Part shown: positions 17,501-24,231 of the stretch, in pieces
How the letters are laid out: each line of letters starts with the position of its first letter
How positions within the stretch are numbered: position 1 is the first letter of the stretch
Source of the DNA: Chlorogloeopsis fritschii PCC 6912
Lineage (GTDB): Bacteria; Cyanobacteriota; Cyanobacteriia; Cyanobacteriales; Nostocaceae
Assembly: GCF_000317285.1 (NCBI RefSeq)
Contig: NZ_AJLN01000016.1
Location: 1-41,144, forward strand
DNA: 41,144 nucleotides
Direction: 5' to 3'
Notes under the pieces: generated by a model
What the model was told of the DNA's origin: nothing
Seen by the model: only the letters and a program-made list of their open reading frames with translations
The model's database searches: none
Made by a program: the position numbers and the translations under genes

Positions 17501-18084
17501 CCTTCAGTCCTCAAGGGATGATGCTAGCTAGCGGCGCGTTGGAGGAAACACTCAAGCTTTGGGATGTTAGTACTGGTGAGTGCCTCAAGACCCTAGAGGG
17601 GCATACGAATTGGGTTTGGTCAGTGGCTTTTGGTTCGGATGGTAAGCTGTTGGCAAGTACCAGTACAGATCGAACGTTAAGGTTATGGAGTGTCAGCACT
17701 GGTGAATGCCTTAACATTTTGCAGATAGATACGGGGTGGTTACTATCAGTAGCCTTTAGCCCAGACAGCCGAATACTAGCGAGTAGCTGTCAAGACCACA
17801 CAGTTAGGTTGTGGGATCTTAGCACTGGTGAATGCCTCAAAGTCTTGGAAGGACATACAGGGGGTTGGATCAGGTCAGTTGCTTTTTGTCCGGATAATCA
17901 AACTTTGGCAAGCAGCGGTGAGGATGAGACAATTAGACTGTGGAAGGTAACAACAGGTGAGTGCTTAAAAGTTCTGAAAGTGGAGAAACCATATAAGCGG
18001 ATGAACATTATGGGGGTTACAGGTTTAACTACAGCGATGGTTGCTACGCTGAAAGTTTTGGGGGCAGTTGCTGGTGAAAAATAG
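14527..18084 (+). CDS. STAND NTPase: HTH - NB-ARC - pentapeptide - 14 WD40 repeats
   Basis: An 1185-residue signal-sensing ATPase. Residues 1-85 form a helical HTH-like module (GLDTGTITKVLAREEGVDKRTLERF). The NB-ARC part starts at FYGRTEELATLE, with Walker A GMGGIGKS (131-138), Walker B LLILDN (208-213) and TSREKP sensor 1. Residues about 540-565 are pentapeptide-like (LKGYNFSNLSVWQADLRNV). Fourteen WD40 repeats follow, enough for two seven-bladed propellers, many with SVAFSPDGxxLASGSxDxTVRLWDV and GECLKTFQGH. Family members oligomerise on ligand binding and serve in regulation, programmed death or phage defence. No effector domain such as a protease or TIR is recognisable, so output is unclear. 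The repeats are near-identical at DNA level, a sign of recent amplification. Confidence 0.93.
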   Translation: MNTQKQRRKRGVILSLEGCQKLRDARIESENKENFGERYTLEELSERTGLDTGTITKVLAREEGVDKRTLERFLAAFNLELDRSFYSNITQSHLDWGEAIDTSVFYGRTEELATLEQLILKDRCRVVSILGMGGIGKSALSVKLTEKIKNNFEYVIWRSLREAPPIQAILANLIQFLSDEQETEANLPESVCDRVSRLIDYLRQYRCLLILDNMESILRGGSRAGLYREGYEWYGELLRRVGETSHSSCLVLTSREKPKEVASLEGKTLWVRSFPLSGMNSVDGQGILKVKGLCGVEEECTAIVERYAGNPLALKIVATAILDVFNGNIREFLHQNTAVFGDIHDILEQQFQRLPDLEKDIMYWLAINREPVSLLELQEDFVSPIPLKKILEALESLVRRSLIEKASPTLVEKSAAHFTLQPVVMEYVTDRLVDQVCSEIFLQKLGLFKCHALMKATAKDYVRETQIRLILKPVIDGLLVLFGGSPRSVENRLTQILATLRETSPLEKSYTAGNIINLLCHLGTDLKGYNFSNLSVWQADLRNVKLHDVNFQNANLAKSVFADTFGGVLSVIFSPDGKLLAMGDTNGEIRLYQVSDGKQLLSCKGHTNWVVSLAFSPDGRTLASSSVDCIVKLWDVSTAQCLQILQGHDDEVWSVAFSPDGNTLASGSDDNTIKLWSVCTGQCLTTFQGHTSWVCSVVFSKDGHMLASGSDDHTVRLWDINIGECLKVFQGHSDGIRSIAVSPDGKMLASGSEDQTIKLWDVNTGECLKTFQGHLNEVYSVTFRSQGDILASGSFDQTVRLWSVSTGECLKTFYGHSSWVYSVAFSPQGELVASGSCDQMVRLWGVRTGECLKTLQGYTHQVLSVSFSPDGQKLASGSHDSLVRLWDVGTGQCFKTFQGHGAAIQSVAFSPDGNTLASGSEDRTVRLWDVNTGQVLQTFQGHDAAIRSVAFSPDGQKLASGSEDQTVRIWDVNTGQTLRTCQGHIAQVWSVAFSPQGMMLASGALEETLKLWDVSTGECLKTLEGHTNWVWSVAFGSDGKLLASTSTDRTLRLWSVSTGECLNILQIDTGWLLSVAFSPDSRILASSCQDHTVRLWDLSTGECLKVLEGHTGGWIRSVAFCPDNQTLASSGEDETIRLWKVTTGECLKVLKVEKPYKRMNIMGVTGLTTAMVATLKVLGAVAGEK
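15741..15764. repeat. Short palindromic repeat inserted in frame in the STAND gene
   Basis: GAAGGCTTCGCCTACGCTAG (about 15739-15758) is of the interspersed GAAGGCTTCGCC type common in Nostocales genomes. It adds about eight residues (ASPTLVEK) between two similar IEK/VEK words within the helical part after NB-ARC, without breaking the frame. Confidence 0.5.
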
Positions 18085-18421
18085 CATATTTAACAGTTAT
18101 ATGAAACCAGTGGAGATTTTACCAACGAGAGAGATCAGCCCACCGTAAACCTTGTCTGAAACATCAGTTTAATCTGAAGCTCCCCCGTGCAGCTAGCTGC
18201 TCTACATAAGTATCAGCGATTTTTGTTTGGGGGGAACTTCCGTTTAACGAACTGGAGATTTTCTTTGTCCGATAAGTGTTAATCCCTGACTATCTAGCCT
18301 TTACGGTAGCTAGGGCTAACCAGCCTTGAAGCTGCTTTGGCTCCTAACTTGACAGGGGCTAGACAACCAGGGTAATCAACTGTTTCAATTTTAAGCCACT
18401 AAATAGATATGTAGACTGAGT
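18085..18421. other. Structured intergenic region between convergent genes
   Basis: No coding frame. It contains the perfect palindrome GCAGCTAGCTGC (18189-18200), the inverted word pair TAGCC/GGCTA near 18295-18320, and a perfect hairpin ATGTAGAC-TGA-GTCTACAT (18409-18427) at the 3' end of the minus-strand small gene. The hairpin lacks a T-run but could help end or stabilise transcripts from both sides. The GC-richer 18165-18370 stretch could be an RNA relic or IS end; I cannot identify it. Confidence 0.45.
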
Positions 18422-18688
18422 CTACATAGTACTGAATTCGGTATCACTTGGCAATCCCTGCGTGAATTCATTTATGATACTTTCCAAATCATCTAGTTCG
18501 ATGCCATTCAATATATCGAAACTAGTCTCAAGGAGGTTGCTGGTGAAATCATGACTTAAAGATTGCTCCTCGATAGTTGCAGTTTTTATTGCATTTGGAA
18601 AGATCCGTGAAAAAACAACTTCATAGGCAGAACCTAAACCTAACCATACTAAAATCGAAAATCCAAAATCTAAAATCCGAAATTGCAT
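18422..18688 (-). CDS. Small unknown protein downstream of the HDO-type gene
   Basis: 88 residues with a strong ribosome-binding site (AAGGAGAAGAAGG directly before the ATG), so translation is likely. The first dozen codons (MQFRILDFGFSIL) come from a run of AAAATC-type heptads typical of cyanobacterial short tandem repeats, so the natural N-terminus may be Met1 or have been altered by repeat insertion. A hydrophobic helix (LVWLGLGSAYEVVF) is followed by an acidic C-terminal half (IELDDLESIINEF) ending in LPSDTEFSTM. I recognise no family. It follows the HDO-type gene by 90 bp on the same strand. It could be a partner or substrate peptide of that enzyme; this is speculation. Confidence 0.5.
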   Translation of the reverse strand: MQFRILDFGFSILVWLGLGSAYEVVFSRIFPNAIKTATIEEQSLSHDFTSNLLETSFDILNGIELDDLESIINEFTQGLPSDTEFSTM

Positions 18689-18777
18689 CCTTCTTCTCCT
18701 TAAAGTTGGAACAGTACAGTTAAGGGTGTCTGAGAAAAGCTCTTCTTGCTTACCGGGTTTAGTTTTTGAAAATTAGT

Positions 18778-19629
18778 TCACACTCGCAGGCAAGTATTCA
18801 ACTCTAGCGGTTTCAATACATTCTGAAGTTCCTCGTCTGATATATAGCCCTCCTTGGGTGGAGTAAAGCGTAACAATGCGGTTTCATAACAGGCTTGTGC
18901 TATGCGGATATGCTCTTCAGGAGTAAGCTCTGCAACAACTTTAACTGTCTCCTCTATATGCTTCACTTCGGCACCGACACTGCTGTGTACACGTAGCCAA
19001 CGTGTGGCATGAGTACCCAGTGGTAACAAAGCCTCCACACTTTGGATGTACTCCTCCCCTATAAATGTCCCTAAGCGTTCGGCTGTATAGAAAAAACCAA
19101 CGCAACCAATTGGATCGGTCGTCTGCACGCTTTGTATAAAGTAATCTACCAAAGCCTTTATAGGAGATGGCACAAGCGCTTGCACCACAGCCTCTGCGTC
19201 ATATCCCATTGATTGAATATCGCGCAGAGCGAGTCGGTCGTGGCCTGCTTCCTCTCTGGCTTTCTGTACAGCCCACTGTGCCAAATTCTTACGACCAGAT
19301 GCAGCGAATCGCTGGGCGGCTTCTTCCATCAGTCGTGAGGTATGGCAACTTGAATGGTAAGCACCAGCAAGCCGCCATACCCAACGTGTACGAGTCAGGG
19401 CTGGTGGTCTGCTGTTCGACTTCACAGCCTTCCAGGCTAATACTATAGCCCTATCTAAATGCTTCTGAGTTTGAGCTATGCTGTCTGTATCAACCTTTTT
19501 TGCAGTAAAGCCAGCCCCACTCTCTACAGAACTGGGTTGATGCACCCTAGTGCAGTTGGCTGTATTCACTGCTACTTCGTCAGATACAACACACGCCGAT
19601 TCCGTGTCAATTAAAAAGTCATTACGCAT
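18778..19629 (-). CDS. Iron-containing redox enzyme family protein (HDO / haem-oxygenase-like fold)
   Basis: 283 residues. After a 45-residue low-similarity N-terminus, the helical core has the metal-binding spacing of haem-oxygenase-like diiron proteins: E127xxH130 (KAREEAGHDRLALRDI), Glu184 (FFYTAERLGTFIGEEY) and His215/Glu221/His224 (RVHSSVGAEVKHIEETV). Characterised members oxidise amino acids, fatty acids or arginine derivatives in natural-product pathways using O2. GAGGAA before ATG 19629 supports the start, which overlaps the stop of the upstream ThDP-enzyme remnant. The small gene at 18422-18688 lies just downstream. The substrate is unknown. A second family member is at 40301-41104. 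Confidence 0.8.
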   Translation of the reverse strand: MRNDFLIDTESACVVSDEVAVNTANCTRVHQPSSVESGAGFTAKKVDTDSIAQTQKHLDRAIVLAWKAVKSNSRPPALTRTRWVWRLAGAYHSSCHTSRLMEEAAQRFAASGRKNLAQWAVQKAREEAGHDRLALRDIQSMGYDAEAVVQALVPSPIKALVDYFIQSVQTTDPIGCVGFFYTAERLGTFIGEEYIQSVEALLPLGTHATRWLRVHSSVGAEVKHIEETVKVVAELTPEEHIRIAQACYETALLRFTPPKEGYISDEELQNVLKPLELNTCLRV

Positions 19630-19700
19630 ATTTCGTTTCCTCAGTTACAGTTGTTGCAGAATGAGAGAAAATAACTCGTGGGAAAATTTCTTGCTCAGGG

Positions 19701-19967
19701 ATAATTGTCTTCGCACCCTCCCACCATGCAGCGAACAACTCGGTTAACGCGTTAGCGATCCCCAGGCCTGTTTTCGTGACGAAAGTGAAATACTTTGATT
19801 GAACTATGTTGCAGTGCGTGCCACTGGGGGGCGATCGCGCCTCCCGAAACACCAAACGCATATTGCACTCCCATATCTTCCAGCATTTTGACTACTAAGT
19901 CGGCTACCGAAAGAGACGAACAAGTCTCAGATGAATACTTTTGCTGCCTGGCATGATCTGGCGTGAC
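19701..19967 (-). pseudogene. Thiamine-diphosphate-dependent (acetolactate-synthase-like) enzyme, N-terminal remnant
   Basis: In one minus frame the DNA reads SLSVADLVVKMLEDMGVQYA followed by FGVSGGAIAPQWHALQHSSI and HFRHE, the N-terminal Pyr domain of ThDP enzymes (D-MGV-FG-PG-----L---SI--I--RHE; the catalytic Glu is the last residue). A second frame then continues TKTGLGIANALTELFAAWWE and GAKTII, the TTGPGxxNALTGL segment. About 20 intervening residues are missing and the frame shifts. The rest of the 550-residue enzyme is absent, and the DNA runs directly into the HDO-type gene. The ancestral order was therefore ThDP enzyme then oxygenase, or they were joined by the deletion. Confidence 0.75.
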
Positions 19968-21867
19968 TTAGACAAAGGTAAGGTGTCTCGTTCTAGCTTT
20001 TCAGTATTGCTTATGTTGATTGAATGATTTGTAACACTCATAGTCGGTCAAGTAAATGGATGTGCGTTGACAATCGGTCATATTTGTGTATTAGCTATAG
20101 GGCATCCGCTAGAAAGGCTAGAGAACGCAATCGCGGACTCCGGGAACGGTAGCGTTATTACTAGGCATTTCTTTACGTTCAGCCAAAAAAGATTATTAGC
20201 ACCAAAGGGCAAAAGTACTTTTTAAGGGTCGCTACATAGAATTGGTATGAACCCCAAGAATTCCTAAAGTTTCAGTCAATACCCTACAATTTGTAGATTG
20301 GGTTCTAAAGCCTCATATCATGTCCGTGAGATTAACCAGACTTTTGTAGGGGCAGGTTTTGCCGACAATATCTCAAGTCAAATCGCAATGATACTGGGAC
20401 TTACAGTCCTTATATTCAACAGTAACAAAATTTACTCAGAAAACTAATTCTAGTTTTAGTCCATTAAAATGGACTTATGCTATGAGACTGGGATTTACAG
20501 TCCCAAGTGGTGGGGTAGCTAACTAGATTTACCCATTCTTCCAATATGTAGGTAGTTTTGGTTAATCGACAAGTTCACCACGCTTATACGCGGCGTTTAA
20601 CTCTGTATTTGTATGAATTAGAATTTGTTGACTCCTGTACAAACAAACCACCTCCTTATTGTTAGTTCAAGAAAACTGATTTTACGAAATCTATCTAACT
20701 ACAATTTTGTATTCAAAGAATATTTTTAAATGACAGTAAGGAGTAAATTACTCAACTCAGCTAAATGATTTTTATAACATTTTCTCAAACGATTTAGTGA
20801 GTATAACTATGAACACAATTTTTTGTTCAAGCTATTTTCAACTTTTAGATGCAAATACTTTTGCATTTATTATTGATACCTGTTGGTATTTTTGATATCA
20901 CCTTGACTTTACCATGAACTGTAACACAAGTGAATAAAAAAATATTCATAGATTTACTACACTAATGTCTTTCTAATTATATTTTACATATTAACTTTAT
21001 TTATTAAAATTATAATAAATGCTTATCTTGAAAATATTCAGCGTAAATATTGTACTAAAAATCTAATGTATCTTTTGTTGATAATCATAGCAATCAAAAA
21101 TTAAACAATAGCCAAAAGCAATTATCAGTAAAATTTAGAATTTTTAAAAGATTTTAGCAACCAAAGATAGGGAAATTAAGGACGAACTTAAGTCTTTTAC
21201 TTCTAATCAGTAAGAATGCACTCAATATAATGCCTAAGCGTTTAGTGGCAGAATGTATCGCAGGTCAAAAACAAAACATTCTTCTCTCTTCCTAATGTAC
21301 AGGAAGTAGGTTGAAGAGTAGTTAAGTTTTTGTCTATCTCTATATTAATGTTAGACCATCTAGCTGGGAAGATTCTAAATTTAAATTCTAAAATTAAAAA
21401 CAAAATTCAAAAATGTAAATTAATAGCCAATTTCAAGTAATTGTAATAAGAACGCCTTAAATATTGAATTTTGGTCTCGATTTGATTTTTTTTGCACTTC
21501 CATAGATAAATTTAGTTGCTCTGTATCCTTTTGTTTTAAATTTGAGCAAAGCAAAAGTCTGCAATAGCTTGGTTATGCAACAACCACAAAAAGAAAAAAC
21601 TAAAAAAAATTAAATTTGTTTTTAACTTCCTAAATTTCGCTGGCTAAAACCTTTTTGAATTGGAAAGCTAGACATATAAAAGACCACCTTTGATTTATGA
21701 AACTGTAGTGAAAGCAGCCACATTTGTTTCAAGTATGCGGGAGGTTGAGTTCTAAGTACAGAATTGCACAAATTCATAACGATTATAAGTCGAGAACGAA
21801 GACAACATAACCTACAAGCCTTAACCATACAAATTGATGAAAAGCTGTACTAAAAGGAGGAGAAGGC
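19968..21867. other. 1.9-kb AT-rich non-coding region
   Basis: No defensible coding frame on either strand. It holds two copies of an ACTGGGA(C/T)TTACAGTCC word (near 20394 and 20488) and the short inverted repeat AGTCCATTAAAATGGACT (near 20457). From about 20600 on, it is very AT-rich. It may contain the promoter for the small ORFs at 21868, unknown RNAs, or relics of mobile DNA. Confidence 0.5.
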
Positions 21868-21948
21868 ATGAGCAACGCGGATTATGCAGAACACGTCGAG
21901 ATGGAAAGGCAGTATTCTACGTGGCGTTGCATAATATTTGATGTCTGA
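21868..21948 (+). CDS. Tiny ORF (26 aa) with a very strong ribosome-binding site
   Basis: AAAAGGAGGAGAAGGC precedes ATG 21868, among the best Shine-Dalgarno sequences in the window. The frame (MSNADYAEHVEMERQYSTWR, then CIIFDV) ends at TGA 21946-21948. The ATG of the next ORF lies inside its last codons (GATGTCTGA), giving a 4+ base overlap of the kind used for translational coupling. It could be a leader peptide, or the start of a longer gene that has suffered a frameshift into the next frame. No family recognised. Confidence 0.4.
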   Translation: MSNADYAEHVEMERQYSTWRCIIFDV

Positions 21949-22264
21949 CGAGTACAACTTATTTAGTAAGGCAATTGGATGTGCAACGAACAATTGCAAT
22001 TCCAAAACCTATTTTGATGGCATCGAAATTGGGAATCCAAACGGAAATTTGAGCATACCCAATTTCCACGTAATGGTCAAAAATGCAGATGCAATTATAC
22101 CTTATGTTCCTTATGCATGGCAAGAAACTTTCAAAAATAACTTGAACACTTTTGATTTGGAAATAAGGCTAACAGCTTATTCTAGATTAATTTTGTACAA
22201 CTTATTTTTACATGATGCCTTAGCTCGACTTTATCCAAAATTAAGAACTAGGTTCTCCTTATAG
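21941..22264 (+). CDS. Small unknown protein coupled to the tiny ORF
   Basis: 107 residues from ATG 21941: MSDEYNLFSKAIG..., with a Cys/Asn-rich patch (CATNNCNSKTYF), a mixed middle (IPYVPYAWQETFKNNL) and a basic C-terminus (LARLYPKLRTRFSL). It has no signal peptide or clear membrane helix. It has no ribosome-binding site of its own and probably depends on the preceding ORF, unless a frameshift split one gene. A short AGGG/CCCT hairpin follows its stop. I recognise no family. Composition is compatible with a real gene, but it may be the tail of a degraded one. Confidence 0.4.
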   Translation: MSDEYNLFSKAIGCATNNCNSKTYFDGIEIGNPNGNLSIPNFHVMVKNADAIIPYVPYAWQETFKNNLNTFDLEIRLTAYSRLILYNLFLHDALARLYPKLRTRFSL

Positions 22265-22401
22265 GGCAAAAACCCTAGCAATAAGAGCAAAAAGTTTTTC
22301 TATGTCACTGATTCACGGTGAAATCGAAAAAGTAAAACTACCACCCCATATAGGTTTCAGCAAAGCGCGATCGCGTTGCTAGAAAATGGATAAAGTCGAG
22401 C

Positions 22402-22816
22402 TTAGAGCAGATAGAAAAGGAAAACAAGGATTGTTGGCCAACCCACTGTGAAGCCTTGTGACAAGGGTGGGGAGATATTCTAGCTCTTGAGTACGCTAAT
22501 AATCTTATCTATCTATGTGCTGATGGACTTTTTTATAGTCGAACAGCAGGAATGCAAAGAGAGACAAATTGATGGGCGATTCTCGCTAAACCAAATGTAA
22601 CGATGGCTTGGCCCATTATTATGTTTCATGGTGAAGTTGTCTACTTTGAATGAAAGTGTGTTGACGACAAAAAAATGAAATGAATTGATCGCCAAGGGAA
22701 ACGTGACTTGGCTGCGACGCGGTCACAGAGAAGTGGTTGCTATTTAAAATGCGAGCAACTGACTGATATCGCAATGTTTATGCACCAGAAGAATTGCTGC
22801 AATTAATCAAGCGTTA
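22402..22816 (+). pseudogene. Decayed paralogue of the NTF2-like protein at 8448-9026
   Basis: In one frame the DNA reads EKENKDCWPTHCEAL, stop, QGWGDILALEYANNLIYLC, then ADGLFYSRTAGMQRETN, stop, WAILAKPNVTMAWPIIMFHG, EVVYFE, stop, KCVDD. It then shifts frame (AKGNVTWLRRGH and later LIKR, stop). It matches the intact NTF2-like protein from about residue 61 to the end. Three in-frame TGAs sit where the intact copy has Arg, Trp and Trp, consistent with C-to-T or G-to-A changes. The 5' third is missing. It lies 75 bp before the DJ-1 gene, with which the functional copy may once have been paired. Confidence 0.88.
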
Positions 22817-22890
22817 GCAGGAACATATCAATTCGCCGCGCAAAAACATTCACAAGAAAGTGATTAACCTAAATTACAAAGGAGTCCAAC

Positions 22891-23520
22891 ATGGTAACTA
22901 AAATGTCCAAGCCTAAACAAAAAATAGGTGTACTCATTGAAGCTCACTTTGACGAAACTGAATATCGAGGGTTCAACGACTTCTTTCCTAAAAATGGATA
23001 CCAGATAGACTACATATCTCATCTTTGGGGTTATGACCAACTGACTTTTAAAGGCAATGATTTTACTGAAGAGGTTACAGTCTGCACAGAAGTAGAAGAT
23101 GTTGAGCCTACCGATTATGACGGCATTATTCTCATTGGTGGCTATGCTATGGATCGTCTTCGCTATGAAGCCAATCCAAAGCCAGGTCAACCCAACCAGT
23201 CTTCAGCCGTCAAGTTTCTCCGAGCAGCGGTGAGAGCTATGGATACCAATCACTTAAAAATTGGAACAATTTGTCACAGCCTTTGGCTATTCTGTGCTGC
23301 ACCAGAACTCCTGAGAGGCCGCAAGGTCACCTGTGCTCATAACCTGATTTACGACGTCCAAAATGCGGGAGGAATCGTCCAATTTGAGGGTGATGAAACC
23401 AAGAAAATACACATCGACGGTAATCTGATCGCAGCAAAACATCCTGACGTAACCCATGAATTCATGGGTGTCTTTTTAGAGGAAATTAAAAAGCAACAAA
23501 TGCAGAAAGTTAGTGCGTAA
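22891..23520 (+). CDS. DJ-1/PfpI-family protein (type-1 glutamine-amidotransferase-like fold)
   Basis: 209 residues with the DJ-1/PfpI layout: a first strand with Glu17 (IGVLIEAHFDETE), the central IILIGGYAMDRLR, and the nucleophile elbow GTICHSLWLFC with Cys128-His129. The sequence then gives RGRKVTCAHNLIYDVQNAGG and DGNLIAAKHPDVTHEFM, matching the family's ending (DGNLITGRxPxD). Relatives are deglycases, glyoxalase-III-like enzymes, isonitrile hydratases or stress proteases; which applies is open. AAAGGAG eight bases before ATG 22891 supports the start. The extended N-terminal loop (EYRGFNDFFPKNGYQIDYIS) is characteristic of the larger stress-related branch. Confidence 0.88.
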   Translation: MVTKMSKPKQKIGVLIEAHFDETEYRGFNDFFPKNGYQIDYISHLWGYDQLTFKGNDFTEEVTVCTEVEDVEPTDYDGIILIGGYAMDRLRYEANPKPGQPNQSSAVKFLRAAVRAMDTNHLKIGTICHSLWLFCAAPELLRGRKVTCAHNLIYDVQNAGGIVQFEGDETKKIHIDGNLIAAKHPDVTHEFMGVFLEEIKKQQMQKVSA

Positions 23521-24231
23521 GAGCTGATTTATAAAGTAAATCTAAATACAGCAAAATTGAAGCACGTACTCGCATCAGAATGCAATGTGTGAGGGTTAAT
23601 AAATAAGGTTTTGATGACGGCGCGGCAAGATGCGTCAAGAGACGTAAACGTCATTTGCTCGTCGATTGTCTTATAGTTACCTCGGCTAATACCCAAAACC
23701 GATTGAGGTGTGCGATCGCCCGTTCGCAGAAGTTTTACGCGAGTGTGAAAATATAGAGTTGATATGGGTTGATGTAGGTTTTAGTGGTGAGAAGTTTGCC
23801 CATGTGATTGATGAAATTTATGGTGTCATTCGTTGAGGTTGTTAAACGTAATTACTTTGATTTTGAAGTGTTGCCCAGATGTTGGGTCGTAGAGAGAACA
23901 TTTGATTGGTTAGAGCGGTATCGGCGTGCCAGATCGGATTCTCAGATGTTACCGGAAGTGAGTGAGGCAATTGTTTATGCTGCAATGGACAAATTGATGT
24001 TAAATCGATTTGTTTGTTAACAATTACTTTATAAATCACCTCTAATACCAATTTGCGTCGTTGCTGATTGAGGATGTGAATTGACCTGATGCAGAGACAC
24101 ACCAGTTGTAGAGAGTAAGAGTTTAGAGGAGCAGAGGAGTTGCCTCCTGCTTTCTCAATACCTTTGCAGAGCCTTACGTACTGACTGAATCAGGATAGAC
24201 AACTCATCTGTGCAATAAAAGGAAGGGCATA
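23521..24231. other. Intergenic containing an IS5-family transposase fragment
   Basis: Apart from the IS5 relic described separately, the region holds a small GACGTAAACGTC hairpin (near 23640), a HIP1-like site near 23713 and purine-rich leader sequence before glgX. No other gene is visible. Confidence 0.5.
23730..24020 (+). mobile_element. IS5-family transposase C-terminal remnant
   Basis: From about 23756 the frame gives ELIWVDVGFSGEKFAHVIDE (DDE second-Asp region), is broken near 23836, and continues from about 23845 with FEVLPRCWVVERTFDWLERY, RRARSD and EAIVYAAMDKLMLNRF. This is the signature C-terminal block (PRRWVVERTFAWLxRYRRLxxDYE) of IS5-type transposases. Some 200 N-terminal residues and both IS ends are missing. 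Confidence 0.85.
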
